DNA of 64,000 nucleotides from Bradyrhizobium sp. 149 (lineage in GTDB: Bacteria > Pseudomonadota > Alphaproteobacteria > Rhizobiales > Xanthobacteraceae), in the NCBI RefSeq assembly GCF_023073915.1, contig NZ_JADPKK010000019.1:248001-312000 (forward strand), written 5' to 3'. Shown here piece after piece: positions 43,511 to 52,566 of this stretch. The notes under the pieces were generated by a model. That model did not search any database. It worked only from the letters and a program-made list of their open reading frames with translations, and had not been told where the DNA came from. Position numbers and translations under genes: made by a program. Numbering within the stretch: the first letter of the stretch is position 1; each line of letters opens with the position of its first letter.

Positions 43511-45232
43511 TCAATCCTGCTGCGTCTGCCGCGACCAGGGCACGCGTGCGGCGGTGAAATCGCGCCATGCGCTTTGCAAGGCGGGCTGCACCCCGACCGA
43601 CGCGCGCGCCTGCCAGCCGGCGACCGCCGCCGCGGCGATGGCGCAGTCAGGCTCGGCACCGAGCCGTTCGAGCAATGATGCGGTGACCGCGATGTCATTG
43701 AAGGCGCCGAGCTGCTCCTGCAAGCCGGCGAGCCTGCGCGATAATTTTCGCGCGGATTTGCGGTTCTCGTAGAGCGGCAGCAGGAACTCGCCAAGATAGC
43801 GCAGCCGCTTGGTCGCCAGCCGCAGCCGGTGCAGATCTTCCGCCGAAAGCGACTTGAAGCGGCGGCCGCGCTTGAGCACCTTCGCATATTGCTCCGACAG
43901 AATGCGCTGCGCGAAATTGACGGCGGGCTCGGCGAACCGGCCGAGGACTTCGGCGGCGACGTCATTGCGCCAGCCCCGCGTCTCGCCCCAGTTTCCAAGG
44001 TCTATGAGGAACGCGGCGCAGCGGCGATCGTCGAGCGCGCCATGCGCCTTGCGATAGGCGTCCGACTGACGCACGGCCGCAGCCCGGCCCAGCGCATCGA
44101 AGCCCGCCACCGCCGGACAGGCCTTTGCGATCGTCGGCAAGGTCTCGAGCCGGAACACGTCCCAGTCACGCGCGGCGGAGAGGTGTTGCGCCAGCCATCT
44201 CGCTTCCGACCGCAGCGCATCGAGATTGCTGAGCGCTCCCACTGATCGCATCAGATCGAGCGCCGATCGAAGCCGGCGCAGCGAGACGCGCAGCTGGTGC
44301 ACGCCTTCCGGATTGCGGCCGTCCTCGGCCGCCGGCAGCGATTGAAGCAAATGGAGGAAGCAGGCGCGCAGGATCGTCGCGAAGGCATCTTCAAGCGTGA
44401 CCGACGCATCGAGGCGAAGTTTTCGCGGCCGTCGCGCCGATGGCGGCTTGTCGGCGGCAAGATCGAAACCGCGCGCCGATTTGGTGCGGATCGACGGCTT
44501 CACCGCCCCGTGCTCGGCAAGCCGCAGCGCGATCTCGTAGATCGTGCCGGCGCTGCCGCTCTTGAGCTCCAGCTCGATCTCGCTCACCTGCAACGTCCGG
44601 TCACCGGCCGTGAGGATGCCCTGGTCGAAGGCGATTTCGACCGTGCCGGACGGCAGGTCAACCATCCGCGCATGACGATGAACGTCGGCCGTGAAAACCG
44701 CTTCGAGCGACTGTGCTTCGAGCTCGCGACGAAGCTGCTCCGGAATGAAGGGCAGAGCCAAAGCCAGATCAGGCGCAAGCGACGGCACCCTCGCCTCCCA
44801 CTCTCCGCGGCGCAGCGGGTCGTCCGCGGCATCGGTCTTGACCGTCTGCACGAAGCACGCACCGCTCTGACGAACGCGCAAGCTCAAGCCGTTGCGACGC
44901 AATGTCCGCTCCGGCGTGTCATAATAGACGGACTTGAGATGCTTGCGCGTGCCCTTGTTGCGCGCGTTCGCCGCGACGACGGGCGCAGCGTTGAAATGCG
45001 GCATGCGTTCGGGACCGACGAGCAGTTTAAGCTCGATTTCGCCGGCGGGATGCGCGGCAGCGTTCGACTGGGTTGGCGCCGGTACAGGCGTCGCCTTTTG
45101 CGATGGCGTCTGGTCGATCACAGCGGCCTCGATGATCGAAGGTTCCGCGCCGGGTTCGGCCGGTTCACTTTGCCTGAGGAAAGCCTGCGACGTATTGCGT
45201 TCTCTTGTTGTCGTTCGGGACAGGATTCCCAT
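43511..45232 (-). CDS. CYTH and CHAD domain protein
   Basis: A 573-residue protein. After a 60-residue polar N-terminus comes a CYTH triphosphate-tunnel domain with the signature Glu65-x-Glu67-x-Lys69 in EIELKLL, then a CHAD helical domain from about residue 285 onward (HQLRVSLRRLRSALDL and LRLATKRLRYLGEF). CYTH domains hydrolyse triphosphate or bind polyphosphate; CHAD domains bind inorganic polyphosphate. A polyphosphate role is therefore likely. The gene is monocistronic as far as seen. Confidence 0.9.
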   Translation of the reverse strand: MGILSRTTTRERNTSQAFLRQSEPAEPGAEPSIIEAAVIDQTPSQKATPVPAPTQSNAAAHPAGEIELKLLVGPERMPHFNAAPVVAANARNKGTRKHLKSVYYDTPERTLRRNGLSLRVRQSGACFVQTVKTDAADDPLRRGEWEARVPSLAPDLALALPFIPEQLRRELEAQSLEAVFTADVHRHARMVDLPSGTVEIAFDQGILTAGDRTLQVSEIELELKSGSAGTIYEIALRLAEHGAVKPSIRTKSARGFDLAADKPPSARRPRKLRLDASVTLEDAFATILRACFLHLLQSLPAAEDGRNPEGVHQLRVSLRRLRSALDLMRSVGALSNLDALRSEARWLAQHLSAARDWDVFRLETLPTIAKACPAVAGFDALGRAAAVRQSDAYRKAHGALDDRRCAAFLIDLGNWGETRGWRNDVAAEVLGRFAEPAVNFAQRILSEQYAKVLKRGRRFKSLSAEDLHRLRLATKRLRYLGEFLLPLYENRKSARKLSRRLAGLQEQLGAFNDIAVTASLLERLGAEPDCAIAAAAVAGWQARASVGVQPALQSAWRDFTAARVPWSRQTQQD

Positions 45233-45470
45233 CCGGCGCGCTCGGAGTCTCGCGGGCCTGCGCTGCGTCTGACCTCAGCATTTAAGGTAACATGACAACT
45301 CGATGACAGAGCCACAGCATATAGCCAGTGCAGCCCGCGAGGAATAGTCACGTTAAGCCGCACCGCACGATCTGGCGCTGGACATGTGAGCTGGCGACCC
45401 GAGAACTGCGATGTTGACTGGTCCGGCGTTCCGCCATTGGGTAGCAGCCAGGCAATCACAAGGAGCTGCC

Positions 45471-46286
45471 ATGACGTCGTTCCGCCCCGTCATCGCGTTG
45501 TCCAGAGGTCTCGAGGTCCTGCGGGTGATCAACCAGCAACGGCAGTCGACCGTCGGCTCGCTGCACAAAGCGACGGGGTTGAACAAGGCAACGATCGTCC
45601 GCATGCTCGAGACGCTGGAGCATGAAGGTTATGTGGTGCGCCGTACCGAGCCGGCCAGCTACGCGCCGACGGGACGCGCGCTGCAGCTCAGCGCCGGCTA
45701 CGACGAGCCCACCTGGATCGGCGGCATCGCCGAACCCATCCTGAACAAATTCCGCAAGCAGATCCACTGGCCGTCAGACATCGCGGTGCTCGATCAGGAG
45801 TCCATGGTCATCGCCCACACGACGCGGGTGGACGGGTCGCTGCTGTTCAGCCGTCCTCCCGGGTTTCGCTTTCCGGTTCTGGGCACCTCAATGGGACGCG
45901 CCTATCTAGCCTTCTGCGAGCCGGCCGAGCAGGAGCGCATTGCCGCCCGCCTTGCCCTCGGTCCCGAGCCCTGGAATGATCTCGCGCGCAATCCCGGCAG
46001 GCTCGCCAAAGTGCTGCGCACGATCCACAGTGCCGGGTTCGCGGTCATGGACGAGACCTACAGCCGCCGCGTCTTCGGCGGCGCAGTCTGGGCGATTGGC
46101 GTACCCGTCGCCTTTCAGAACCGGCTGTTCGCCAGCATGAACGTGATGATGCTTCGCGAAGCGGTCAGTCTGGAGGACGGCGTGCGCCGCTTCGTACCTC
46201 CGATGAAGAAAGTCGCTTCCGCACTTGCCGAGGCGCTCGGCGCCAGGCTTGCTGCGCCAGGCACGCCTTCTGCTGACCGGACGTGA
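45471..46286 (+). CDS. IclR-family transcriptional regulator
   Basis: A 271-residue regulator with an N-terminal winged helix (SLHKATGLNKATIVRMLETL) and a C-terminal effector domain (VLGTSMGRAYLAFC). ATG 45471 has AAGGAG nine bases upstream and is preferred to an upstream frame start. The Bug-type binding protein starts 116 bp downstream, with a TTTCA-TACAG-TGAAA palindrome between them, so that gene is the likely target. Confidence 0.9.
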   Translation: MTSFRPVIALSRGLEVLRVINQQRQSTVGSLHKATGLNKATIVRMLETLEHEGYVVRRTEPASYAPTGRALQLSAGYDEPTWIGGIAEPILNKFRKQIHWPSDIAVLDQESMVIAHTTRVDGSLLFSRPPGFRFPVLGTSMGRAYLAFCEPAEQERIAARLALGPEPWNDLARNPGRLAKVLRTIHSAGFAVMDETYSRRVFGGAVWAIGVPVAFQNRLFASMNVMMLREAVSLEDGVRRFVPPMKKVASALAEALGARLAAPGTPSADRT

Positions 46287-46290
46287 TCAT

Positions 46291-46305
46291 TTCATACAGT
46301 GAAAC
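46291..46305. promoter_or_regulatory. Candidate IclR operator
   Basis: TTTCA-TACAG-TGAAA is a perfect inverted repeat with a 5-bp spacer, of the kind bound by several IclR-family regulators. It lies 5 bp past the iclR stop and about 98 bp before the binding-protein start. Confidence 0.45.
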
Positions 46306-46402
46306 GATATTTTGATTTCTTGACCCTCTTCCTTGCCCGTGTGACACCTCGTTGCGGTGGCTGCCGGCTGCCCAATGACACAGGGAAAAGGGGGAGGCCG
46401 AA

Positions 46403-47380
46403 GTGCGGACATCCGCGAGAATTTGGGCTGCCGCGATTGCATGCCTAACGATGGCCGCTTCTGAAACGGCTTGGGCCGAAGCCTGGCCGACGCGGGCAAT
46501 CAAGATAGTCGTCTCCACGCCGGCGGGCGGCATCACCGATGCCTTCGCCCGCGCCTATGGCGACTATATCTCGCAGAAGCTCGGCCAGCCGGTCATTGTC
46601 GAAAACAAAACCGGAGCCAGCGGTGCGCTGGCGGCACAGTCGGTGAAGGATTCCCCGGCCGACGGTTACACGCTGATGTACACGATCTCGTCCACCTTGC
46701 TCGGTAACCGGCTGCTGCTGAAATCGCTGGCCTATGATCCGGACAAGGATTTCACGATCGTCGCGGTGACGCCTTCGGGGCATCTGCCGTTGGTGGTCCA
46801 TTCCGCCACCAATGCAAAGACGATCGAAGAGTTCGTCGCGTACGCACGTGGCAACAAGGTCACGGCCGGCTCGTACGGGATCGGCTCGTTCGCGCACATT
46901 GCGATCGCCGAGCTCAACCGACAAGTCGGCCTCGACATTTCCATCGTGCATTACCGCGGCGAAGCGCCGATGTGGCAGGATCTTGCAGCCGGGGTCATTC
47001 AGGCGGCGGTCGGGAGCTATCAGGCCGCACTGCCGGTGCTCGATACCGGCGTCGGCCGCCCGATTGCCGTGCCGACACCGGTGCGCATGAAGAAGCTGCC
47101 CGAGACCAAGACATTTGGCGAGCAAGGGGTCACCGGCAATGTCTTCCAGCTCACCAGCTTTACCGCGCTGGTGGCACCCGCTGCGATGCCGGCGGACCGG
47201 ATCGACATCCTCGCCAAGCTGATGGTCGAAGGCGGCAAGACGGAGCGCGTGCAGAAGCTGCTCGATGCCTTCGGAGTCGACGCGCCGGCCATGGATCGTG
47301 CATCCTCGCTTGCGCTCTACGAAAAGGAAGGGCCGGTCTGGCTCGAGTCGATCAAGACTCTCGGATTGGAGCCGCAGTAG
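46403..47380 (+). CDS. Bug-type (TctC) substrate-binding protein
   Basis: A 325-residue exported protein. The signal peptide ends near WAEA; the mature part begins WPTRAIKIVVSTPAGGITDA, the typical Bug opening, and has the ligand-binding loops around PVIVENKTGASGALAAQ. Bug proteins bind carboxylates or amides for tripartite TctAB transporters, but no tctA or tctB is in the window. GTG 46403 is used. IclR control is suggested by the adjacent gene and palindrome. Confidence 0.9.
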   Translation: MRTSARIWAAAIACLTMAASETAWAEAWPTRAIKIVVSTPAGGITDAFARAYGDYISQKLGQPVIVENKTGASGALAAQSVKDSPADGYTLMYTISSTLLGNRLLLKSLAYDPDKDFTIVAVTPSGHLPLVVHSATNAKTIEEFVAYARGNKVTAGSYGIGSFAHIAIAELNRQVGLDISIVHYRGEAPMWQDLAAGVIQAAVGSYQAALPVLDTGVGRPIAVPTPVRMKKLPETKTFGEQGVTGNVFQLTSFTALVAPAAMPADRIDILAKLMVEGGKTERVQKLLDAFGVDAPAMDRASSLALYEKEGPVWLESIKTLGLEPQ

Positions 47381-47404
47381 TTCCGGCGGCAGCCGCTCCG
47401 CGTG

Positions 47405-47460
47405 CGGACAATAGAGCAGGATGTGAGCAAGGAAGCGCGCGATCAGCTTCTCAGTGCGCA
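47405..47460 (-). pseudogene. Fragment of a GntR/FCD regulator gene
   Basis: On the minus strand the codons read KLIARFLAHILLY, close to ELIARSSLIILLY in the complete GntR regulator at 49271-49978, and the DNA in this stretch is similar base by base. Only about 45 bp are recognisable, so it is a remnant at most. Confidence 0.35.
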
Positions 47461-47527
47461 AACCACGAAGTTGATGAGGCCGATGAGCGGATTGCCTCGA
47501 CCAGCACGAGATCGAAGAGCGGCAGCA

Positions 47528-49075
47528 TCACTCTGCGGCTTCAAGATCCGCCGGTTTTTCGGCGCCGCCGAGCGGTGACACCGCAGGGCCGTTCAGTGCG
47601 GTGCCGTCAGGCGCGAACTGCGAGCCGTGACACGGGCAATCCCAGCATTGCTCCAGCGAATTCCAGTGCACAACGCAACCGAGATGAGTGCAACTGGCCG
47701 AGTGCAAATGCAGATTTCCGCCCCGGTCCCGGCAAGCGGCGATCTTTTTCAGGCCGCTGCGGACAAGGCGCCCTTCTCCAGGCCGCAGTCCTTCGACGCT
47801 CGCAATCTCGCTCGCTGTAAGATATTCGGCAAGATTCTTCAACGGAGTGATGTTCTCGCTGATGAACTCGCCGATGTTCTTCTGAATCTTCCGCGACGGG
47901 GCGTAGACCTCCTCCCAAGCGCTCGCGCCCGTCGTGATCAGATCCGTAATCATCATGCCGGCCACAAGCCCATTGGTGATGCCCTGCCCGGAATCACCGC
48001 TGACGATGAAGAGGTGCTCCTCGCCGGGGCTGCGGCCAATGAAGCCGACGAAATCGATGGGCTCCAGCACCTGACCTGACCATCGATGAGTGACCTCGCG
48101 CAAGTCCGGCAAACGATCGCGCGCCCAGCGTTCGAGCGCGGCAAGACGCTGTGCGCCGTCATCCGCCTCGCCGGATTTATGATCTTCTCCGCCGATGATC
48201 ACGAGATTTTCGCCGGCAGAGAACGGCTGCAGCCGGACATAGTGATAGGGATCGAGTGTGTCCCAATAGAGCGCATCCTCCAGCGCGTCGCCCGGGATCT
48301 TGGCGGCAAGCGCGTAGGTGCGGTAAGGCGCCTGCTTCGTATGGATCGCGACCTGCACGTTGACAGGCGAGTTCGTCGCGACCACCACGTCGGCTGCACG
48401 GACCTCGTGGCCTGAGGTGGTCGTCACGACCATGTCGCCATGCTGCTGGCGGATGCCTTCGACACAAGTGTCGGCGTAGAGCCGCGCTCCCCGGCCCTGA
48501 AGTGCGGCGGCGAGACCAGCGAGATATTTGGTCGGGTGCAGGCGCGCCTGGCGCGCAAAGCGCAAGGAGCGCACCAGTCCTTCGGCATGGAACGGGGTCG
48601 GCTCGATGCAATCTTCGACGGGAATCCCGAGCGTGCGGCAGCAATTCAATTCCTCGTCGAGCTCGGATGCGGACGTGCCGGGCGCAAGTACCCAGTAACC
48701 GTCCACCCGCCGAAAATTGCAATCGATGCGCTCGGCGCGCTGAACGGCCTCGGCGCGATCAATCGCGGCTGCAACGCTATGATAATAATGACGCGCACAA
48801 TCAGAGCCGCGCACCCTGACTAGCTCGTCGTAGCCGTCATCGAGCGCCGTCGCCAGATGCGCGGTGGTGCGCGCCGTCATCCCACTGCCAATGCGGCCGC
48901 GGTCCAGCACCACGACCGAACGTCCACGACCGGCGAGCTCATAGGCGACCGACAGCCCGGCAATTCCGGAACCAATGACTGCGACGTCTGTGGCCACCGT
49001 GGACGATAGTGCCGGAGCATCGGCGACCAAAACATCCATCCAGGGCGACCGGGTGTGCTCGTCTCGAACGTTCAT
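47528..49075 (-). CDS. FAD-dependent oxidoreductase with C-terminal Rieske domain
   Basis: A 515-residue fusion. The N-terminal DAO-type domain has the FAD motif VIGSGIAGLSVAYELAGRG and GRIGSGMTART. The C-terminal 100 residues form a Rieske [2Fe-2S] domain with Cys462-x-His464 in CTHLGC and Cys480-x-x-His483 in CPCH. Such fusions probably move electrons between the cluster and FAD; substrate unknown. ATG 49075 is used. It stands alone between the Bug gene and the GntR operon. Confidence 0.9.
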   Translation of the reverse strand: MNVRDEHTRSPWMDVLVADAPALSSTVATDVAVIGSGIAGLSVAYELAGRGRSVVVLDRGRIGSGMTARTTAHLATALDDGYDELVRVRGSDCARHYYHSVAAAIDRAEAVQRAERIDCNFRRVDGYWVLAPGTSASELDEELNCCRTLGIPVEDCIEPTPFHAEGLVRSLRFARQARLHPTKYLAGLAAALQGRGARLYADTCVEGIRQQHGDMVVTTTSGHEVRAADVVVATNSPVNVQVAIHTKQAPYRTYALAAKIPGDALEDALYWDTLDPYHYVRLQPFSAGENLVIIGGEDHKSGEADDGAQRLAALERWARDRLPDLREVTHRWSGQVLEPIDFVGFIGRSPGEEHLFIVSGDSGQGITNGLVAGMMITDLITTGASAWEEVYAPSRKIQKNIGEFISENITPLKNLAEYLTASEIASVEGLRPGEGRLVRSGLKKIAACRDRGGNLHLHSASCTHLGCVVHWNSLEQCWDCPCHGSQFAPDGTALNGPAVSPLGGAEKPADLEAAE

Positions 49076-49270
49076 GGCATTGCTCCTCGAGAGAACAAAC
49101 GATGTGGCAGGATGCGGGGTTCCTATTCGCCCGTCTGTTGAGAAGGTGTCATTGAAGGGCGCAGCTACCGTTTAGGAACCTTCATCGTGCTCGCGCTTGA
49201 ACGGATATGAAAAGTGCATCTGCCGGGCTACGCAGGGAGGAGCTTCCCGCCGGCTCGCGAGCCGCGCGTC

Positions 49271-49978
49271 TCACGCCCCGAGTACATCCGCGAGCCGCAA
49301 CTCGTCGGCGGCGGGGTCCTTCAGGAACAGCTCGGCCTCGATCTCGTCCAGATGCGACAGCATCTGCGCGCGCGCGGCCGCTCTGTCGCGCTTGCGGATC
49401 GCGGCGACGATGCCGGCGTGATGATCGGTGCCGCAGGCCGGCGTGTCATGCCGGCGGTAGAGCAGGATGATGAGCGAGGAGCGCGCGATCAGCTCCTTGA
49501 GGAAACCGAGATAGATGCTGTGGCCGCTCATCTCGGCGACGAGTCGATGAAAGTCGCCGGAGAGGCGGACCGAAGCACGCGCGTCGCCGCGTAGCTCCGC
49601 CTCGCGTTCCTCGGCAAGATGCCTTTGGAGACGCCCGATCCAGGCGGGCGACACCGCGTCAACGGCGTGATCGACGATCGTCGGCTCGATCAGGCGGCGC
49701 GCCTCGAACACTTCGCGGGCGTCCGCAGGCGTGGGCCGCGCGACGAATGCGCCGCGGTTCTTCTCGATGTTGACGATGCCCTCATGCGCGAGCTGTTGAA
49801 GCGCCGTGCGAACCAGCGTCCGGCTTGAGCCGTAGATCTCGCCGATCTCGTCCTCGCCGAGTTTCGTGCCGGGCAGCAGACGATGCTCGAGGATCGCCGC
49901 GGTCACGCCTTCCCGGATGCGGCCGACGCGATCGCTCGCATCTGGCGCGTCGGATTTCGGTCGGGACTTGGCGGCCAT
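49271..49978 (-). CDS. GntR-family regulator (FadR/FCD type)
   Basis: A 235-residue regulator with an N-terminal winged helix (GEDEIGEIYGSSRTLVRTALQQL) and an all-helical FCD effector domain, including FEARRLIEPTIVDHA and GDFHRLVAEMSGHS with candidate metal-binding His residues. ATG 49978 is used. It is divergent from the ABC-racemase operon, with 265 bp between them containing palindromes and a sigma-54 promoter, so it almost certainly controls that operon and its own gene. Confidence 0.9.
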   Translation of the reverse strand: MAAKSRPKSDAPDASDRVGRIREGVTAAILEHRLLPGTKLGEDEIGEIYGSSRTLVRTALQQLAHEGIVNIEKNRGAFVARPTPADAREVFEARRLIEPTIVDHAVDAVSPAWIGRLQRHLAEEREAELRGDARASVRLSGDFHRLVAEMSGHSIYLGFLKELIARSSLIILLYRRHDTPACGTDHHAGIVAAIRKRDRAAARAQMLSHLDEIEAELFLKDPAADELRLADVLGA

Positions 49979-49992
49979 GAGGGTGAGGGCTC

Positions 49993-50029
49993 GATCGTCG
50001 AATATCGACGTGAATGGTAATCGACGATC
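49993..50029. promoter_or_regulatory. GntR operator candidate
   Basis: CGTCGA-ATA-TCGACG (49996-50010) is a perfect palindrome, and GATCGTCGA at 49993-50001 repeats inverted as TCGACGATC at 50021-50029. The elements lie 15-51 bp upstream of the GntR ATG, a good position for autoregulation. Confidence 0.5.
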
Positions 50030-50190
50030 TGTATCCAATCACAGGCGAAACTTTATACAATCCTCGCCTGTTTTGTGTGCACGCAACTGCGAAGGCGGCG
50101 AGCTGGCCGGATGTGCCCGATTCGATCTAACGATCTGACTCCGCTGCACTGTTTCGGAATTCGGCCGGCCAAGGACGATACGAGGGCGAT

Positions 50191-50205
50191 TGGCACGGAC
50201 CTTGC
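50191..50205 (+). promoter_or_regulatory. Sigma-54 promoter of the ABC-racemase operon
   Basis: TGGCACGGACCTTGC matches the sigma-54 consensus TGGCACG-N4-TTGC exactly, with the -24 GG at 50192-50193 and the -12 GC at 50204-50205. Transcription would start near 50217, 27 bp before the ATG of the ATPase. It implies RpoN and an enhancer-binding activator such as NtrC. Confidence 0.7.
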
Positions 50206-50243
50206 GGAGAGAGGCGAAGCATCGCCCTCGCCTCGGACACGCC

Positions 50244-51230
50244 ATGGCCACTCCCGCCGCTCTCGAACTGGTCGCCGTCACCAAGCGCTATGACACGACG
50301 CTGGCGGTCGACACCGTCAATTTGAAGATCCCGGCCGGCACCTATTGTTGCCTGCTCGGCCCCTCCGGCTGCGGCAAAACCTCGACCTTGCGCATGATCG
50401 CTGGTCACGAGGCGGTCAGTGAAGGCGACATCATCCTCGGCTCGCAGAACGTCACCGATCTCGAACCTGCGAAGCGCGGCACAGCGATGATGTTCCAGTC
50501 CTACGCGCTGTTTCCGCACCTCACCGTGCTCGACAACGTGGCGTTTGCCCTGAAAATGCGCGGCGTTGACCGCCCGACACGGCACAAGCGCGCCGGCGAG
50601 TTGCTCGAGCTGGTGGCGATGACCCCCTACGCGGCCCGGCTGCCCGCACAGCTCTCGGGCGGTCAGCAGCAGCGCGTCGCGCTCGCCCGCGCGCTGATCA
50701 CCGAGCCGCAGATCCTGTTGCTCGACGAGCCGCTCTCCGCGCTCGATCCATTCCTCCGGGTCAGGATGCGGGGCGAATTGAAACGGCTGCAGCGCGAGCT
50801 CGGCATCAGCTTCGTCCAGGTCACGCACGGCCAGGAAGAGGCGATGGCGCTCGCTGACCACATCGTGGTGATGAACCAGGGCAGGATCGAACAGCAGGGA
50901 AGTGCCCGCGACATCTTCCATCATCCCCGCACCGAATTCGTGGCGCGCTTCATCGGCGGTCACAACGTCCTCAGCGACGCAGGCAAACTCATCGCCGTGC
51001 GCGCCGATCAGCTCGGCATCGCGCCGTTCACTGACGGCGCCTTCGGCGCGCCGGCGCTGCTGACCCAGACCGAGTACCAGGGCTCCTACATCGCCGTCTC
51101 GCTCACGCTCGAAGACGGTACCGCCCTGTTCTCCCACCTTCCCGAGGCCTCCTTCGACGTCCACCAGTTCCGGCCGGGCGATCGCGTGCTGGCCACCTGG
51201 GATCCCGCCAAGGCGCAACGTCTGCAATAG
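50244..51230 (+). CDS. ABC transporter ATPase, PotA-like
   Basis: A 328-residue ATPase. Walker A GPSGCGKT is at 39-46, the signature LSGGQQQR and Walker B ILLLDEPLSALD follow, and the C-terminal 90 residues form the TOBE-like regulatory domain of polyamine/thiamine-type importers. ATG 50244 is chosen; codons upstream lie in the sigma-54 promoter. It is the first gene of a five-gene operon. Confidence 0.93.
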   Translation: MATPAALELVAVTKRYDTTLAVDTVNLKIPAGTYCCLLGPSGCGKTSTLRMIAGHEAVSEGDIILGSQNVTDLEPAKRGTAMMFQSYALFPHLTVLDNVAFALKMRGVDRPTRHKRAGELLELVAMTPYAARLPAQLSGGQQQRVALARALITEPQILLLDEPLSALDPFLRVRMRGELKRLQRELGISFVQVTHGQEEAMALADHIVVMNQGRIEQQGSARDIFHHPRTEFVARFIGGHNVLSDAGKLIAVRADQLGIAPFTDGAFGAPALLTQTEYQGSYIAVSLTLEDGTALFSHLPEASFDVHQFRPGDRVLATWDPAKAQRLQ

Positions 51231-51272
51231 CGCCGATCAATCACCGGAATGCGCAACAGAGGAGTGACTGAC

Positions 51273-52562
51273 ATGACCGAAACGACCAGAAAGAAGGGCC
51301 TTAGCCGCCGCACACTGCTCAAGAGCACCGCGGGTCTCGCCGGCCTTGCCGCCGGCTCCGGCGTCATCACCGGCTTTCCTTATGTGATGTCGGCCGAGCC
51401 GAAGGTGCTGCGCTATCTCGGCACCGCGGTGAACGAGGGCGACGACATCTCCAAGCAGTGCCTGAAGGACACCGGCATCAAGATCGAATACATCACCGCA
51501 ACGACCGACGACGTCACCAAACGCGTAATGACCCAGCCGAACTCCTTCGACGTGCTCGACACCGAATATTTCGCGCTGAAAAAGATCGTGCCCTCTGGCA
51601 ACATCCTCGCCCTCGATGCGAAGAAGATCAAACAATTCGACAACATCACCCCCGTCTTCACCAAGGGCGAAACCCCCGGCGGGAAGAAGATCGGCGGCCA
51701 GGGCACCGCGCCCTGGAAGGTGCTCTATCTCGAAGGCAAGGACTCCAAGAAGTTCGCGAGCTCGGCAACCGAATTCGTCACGCTGATCCCGACCGTCTAC
51801 AACGCCGACACGCTCGGCGTCCGCCCTGACCTGATCAAGCGGCCGATCAGCTCGTGGGCCGAGCTGCTCAATCCCGAATTCAAGGGCAAGGCCTCGATCC
51901 TCAACATCCCCTCGATCGGCATCATGGACGCCGCGATGGTCGTGGAAGCCTCCGGCAAGTACAAATATGCCGACAAGGGCAACATGACCAAGGAAGAGAT
52001 CGACCTCACCATGAAGGTGATGACCGAGGCCAAGAAGGCCGGTCAGTTCCGCGCCTTCTGGAAAGACTTCAACGAGAGCGTCAACCTGATGGCCTCGGGC
52101 GAGACTGTCATCCAGTCGATGTGGTCGCCGGCGGTGACGAAGGTCCGCTCGATGGGGATTGCCTGCACCTTCCAGCCGCTTAAGGAAGGCTATCGCTCCT
52201 GGGCCTCCGGCTTCTGCGTCTCCAAGGGCGTCTCAGGTGCGAAGCTCGAATGGGCCTACGAGTTCGTCAACTGGTTCCTGTCCGGCTACGCCGGCGCCTA
52301 TCTCAACCGCCAGGGCTACTATTCCGCCGTGCTCTCCACCGCGAAGGCGCATATGGAGCCTTACGAGTGGGCCTACTGGATGGAAGGCAAGGCGGCCGAG
52401 AAGGACATCAAGGCGCCCGACGGCTCGCTGCTCGAAAAGGCCGGCGCCGTGCGCGACGGCGGCTCCTACGAGGACCGCATGGGCGGCGTCGCCTGCTGGA
52501 ACGCCGTGATGGACGAGAACGACTACATGGTCCGCAAGTGGAACGAGTTCATCGCGGCCTAA
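51273..52562 (+). CDS. ABC substrate-binding protein, PotD-like, Tat-exported
   Basis: A 429-residue protein with a twin-arginine signal (SRRTLLKSTAGLAGLAAGSG). The body follows the polyamine/putrescine-type binding proteins, with VLDTEYFALKKIVPSGN and SGETVIQSMWSPAVTKVRSM. GAGGAG ten bases upstream fixes ATG 51273. The ligand is not polyamine by necessity; the operon ends in a racemase, which points to a ureide or hydantoin-like compound. Spacing to the ATPase gene is 42 bp. Confidence 0.9.
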   Translation: MTETTRKKGLSRRTLLKSTAGLAGLAAGSGVITGFPYVMSAEPKVLRYLGTAVNEGDDISKQCLKDTGIKIEYITATTDDVTKRVMTQPNSFDVLDTEYFALKKIVPSGNILALDAKKIKQFDNITPVFTKGETPGGKKIGGQGTAPWKVLYLEGKDSKKFASSATEFVTLIPTVYNADTLGVRPDLIKRPISSWAELLNPEFKGKASILNIPSIGIMDAAMVVEASGKYKYADKGNMTKEEIDLTMKVMTEAKKAGQFRAFWKDFNESVNLMASGETVIQSMWSPAVTKVRSMGIACTFQPLKEGYRSWASGFCVSKGVSGAKLEWAYEFVNWFLSGYAGAYLNRQGYYSAVLSTAKAHMEPYEWAYWMEGKAAEKDIKAPDGSLLEKAGAVRDGGSYEDRMGGVACWNAVMDENDYMVRKWNEFIAA

Positions 52563-52566
52563 TCTG

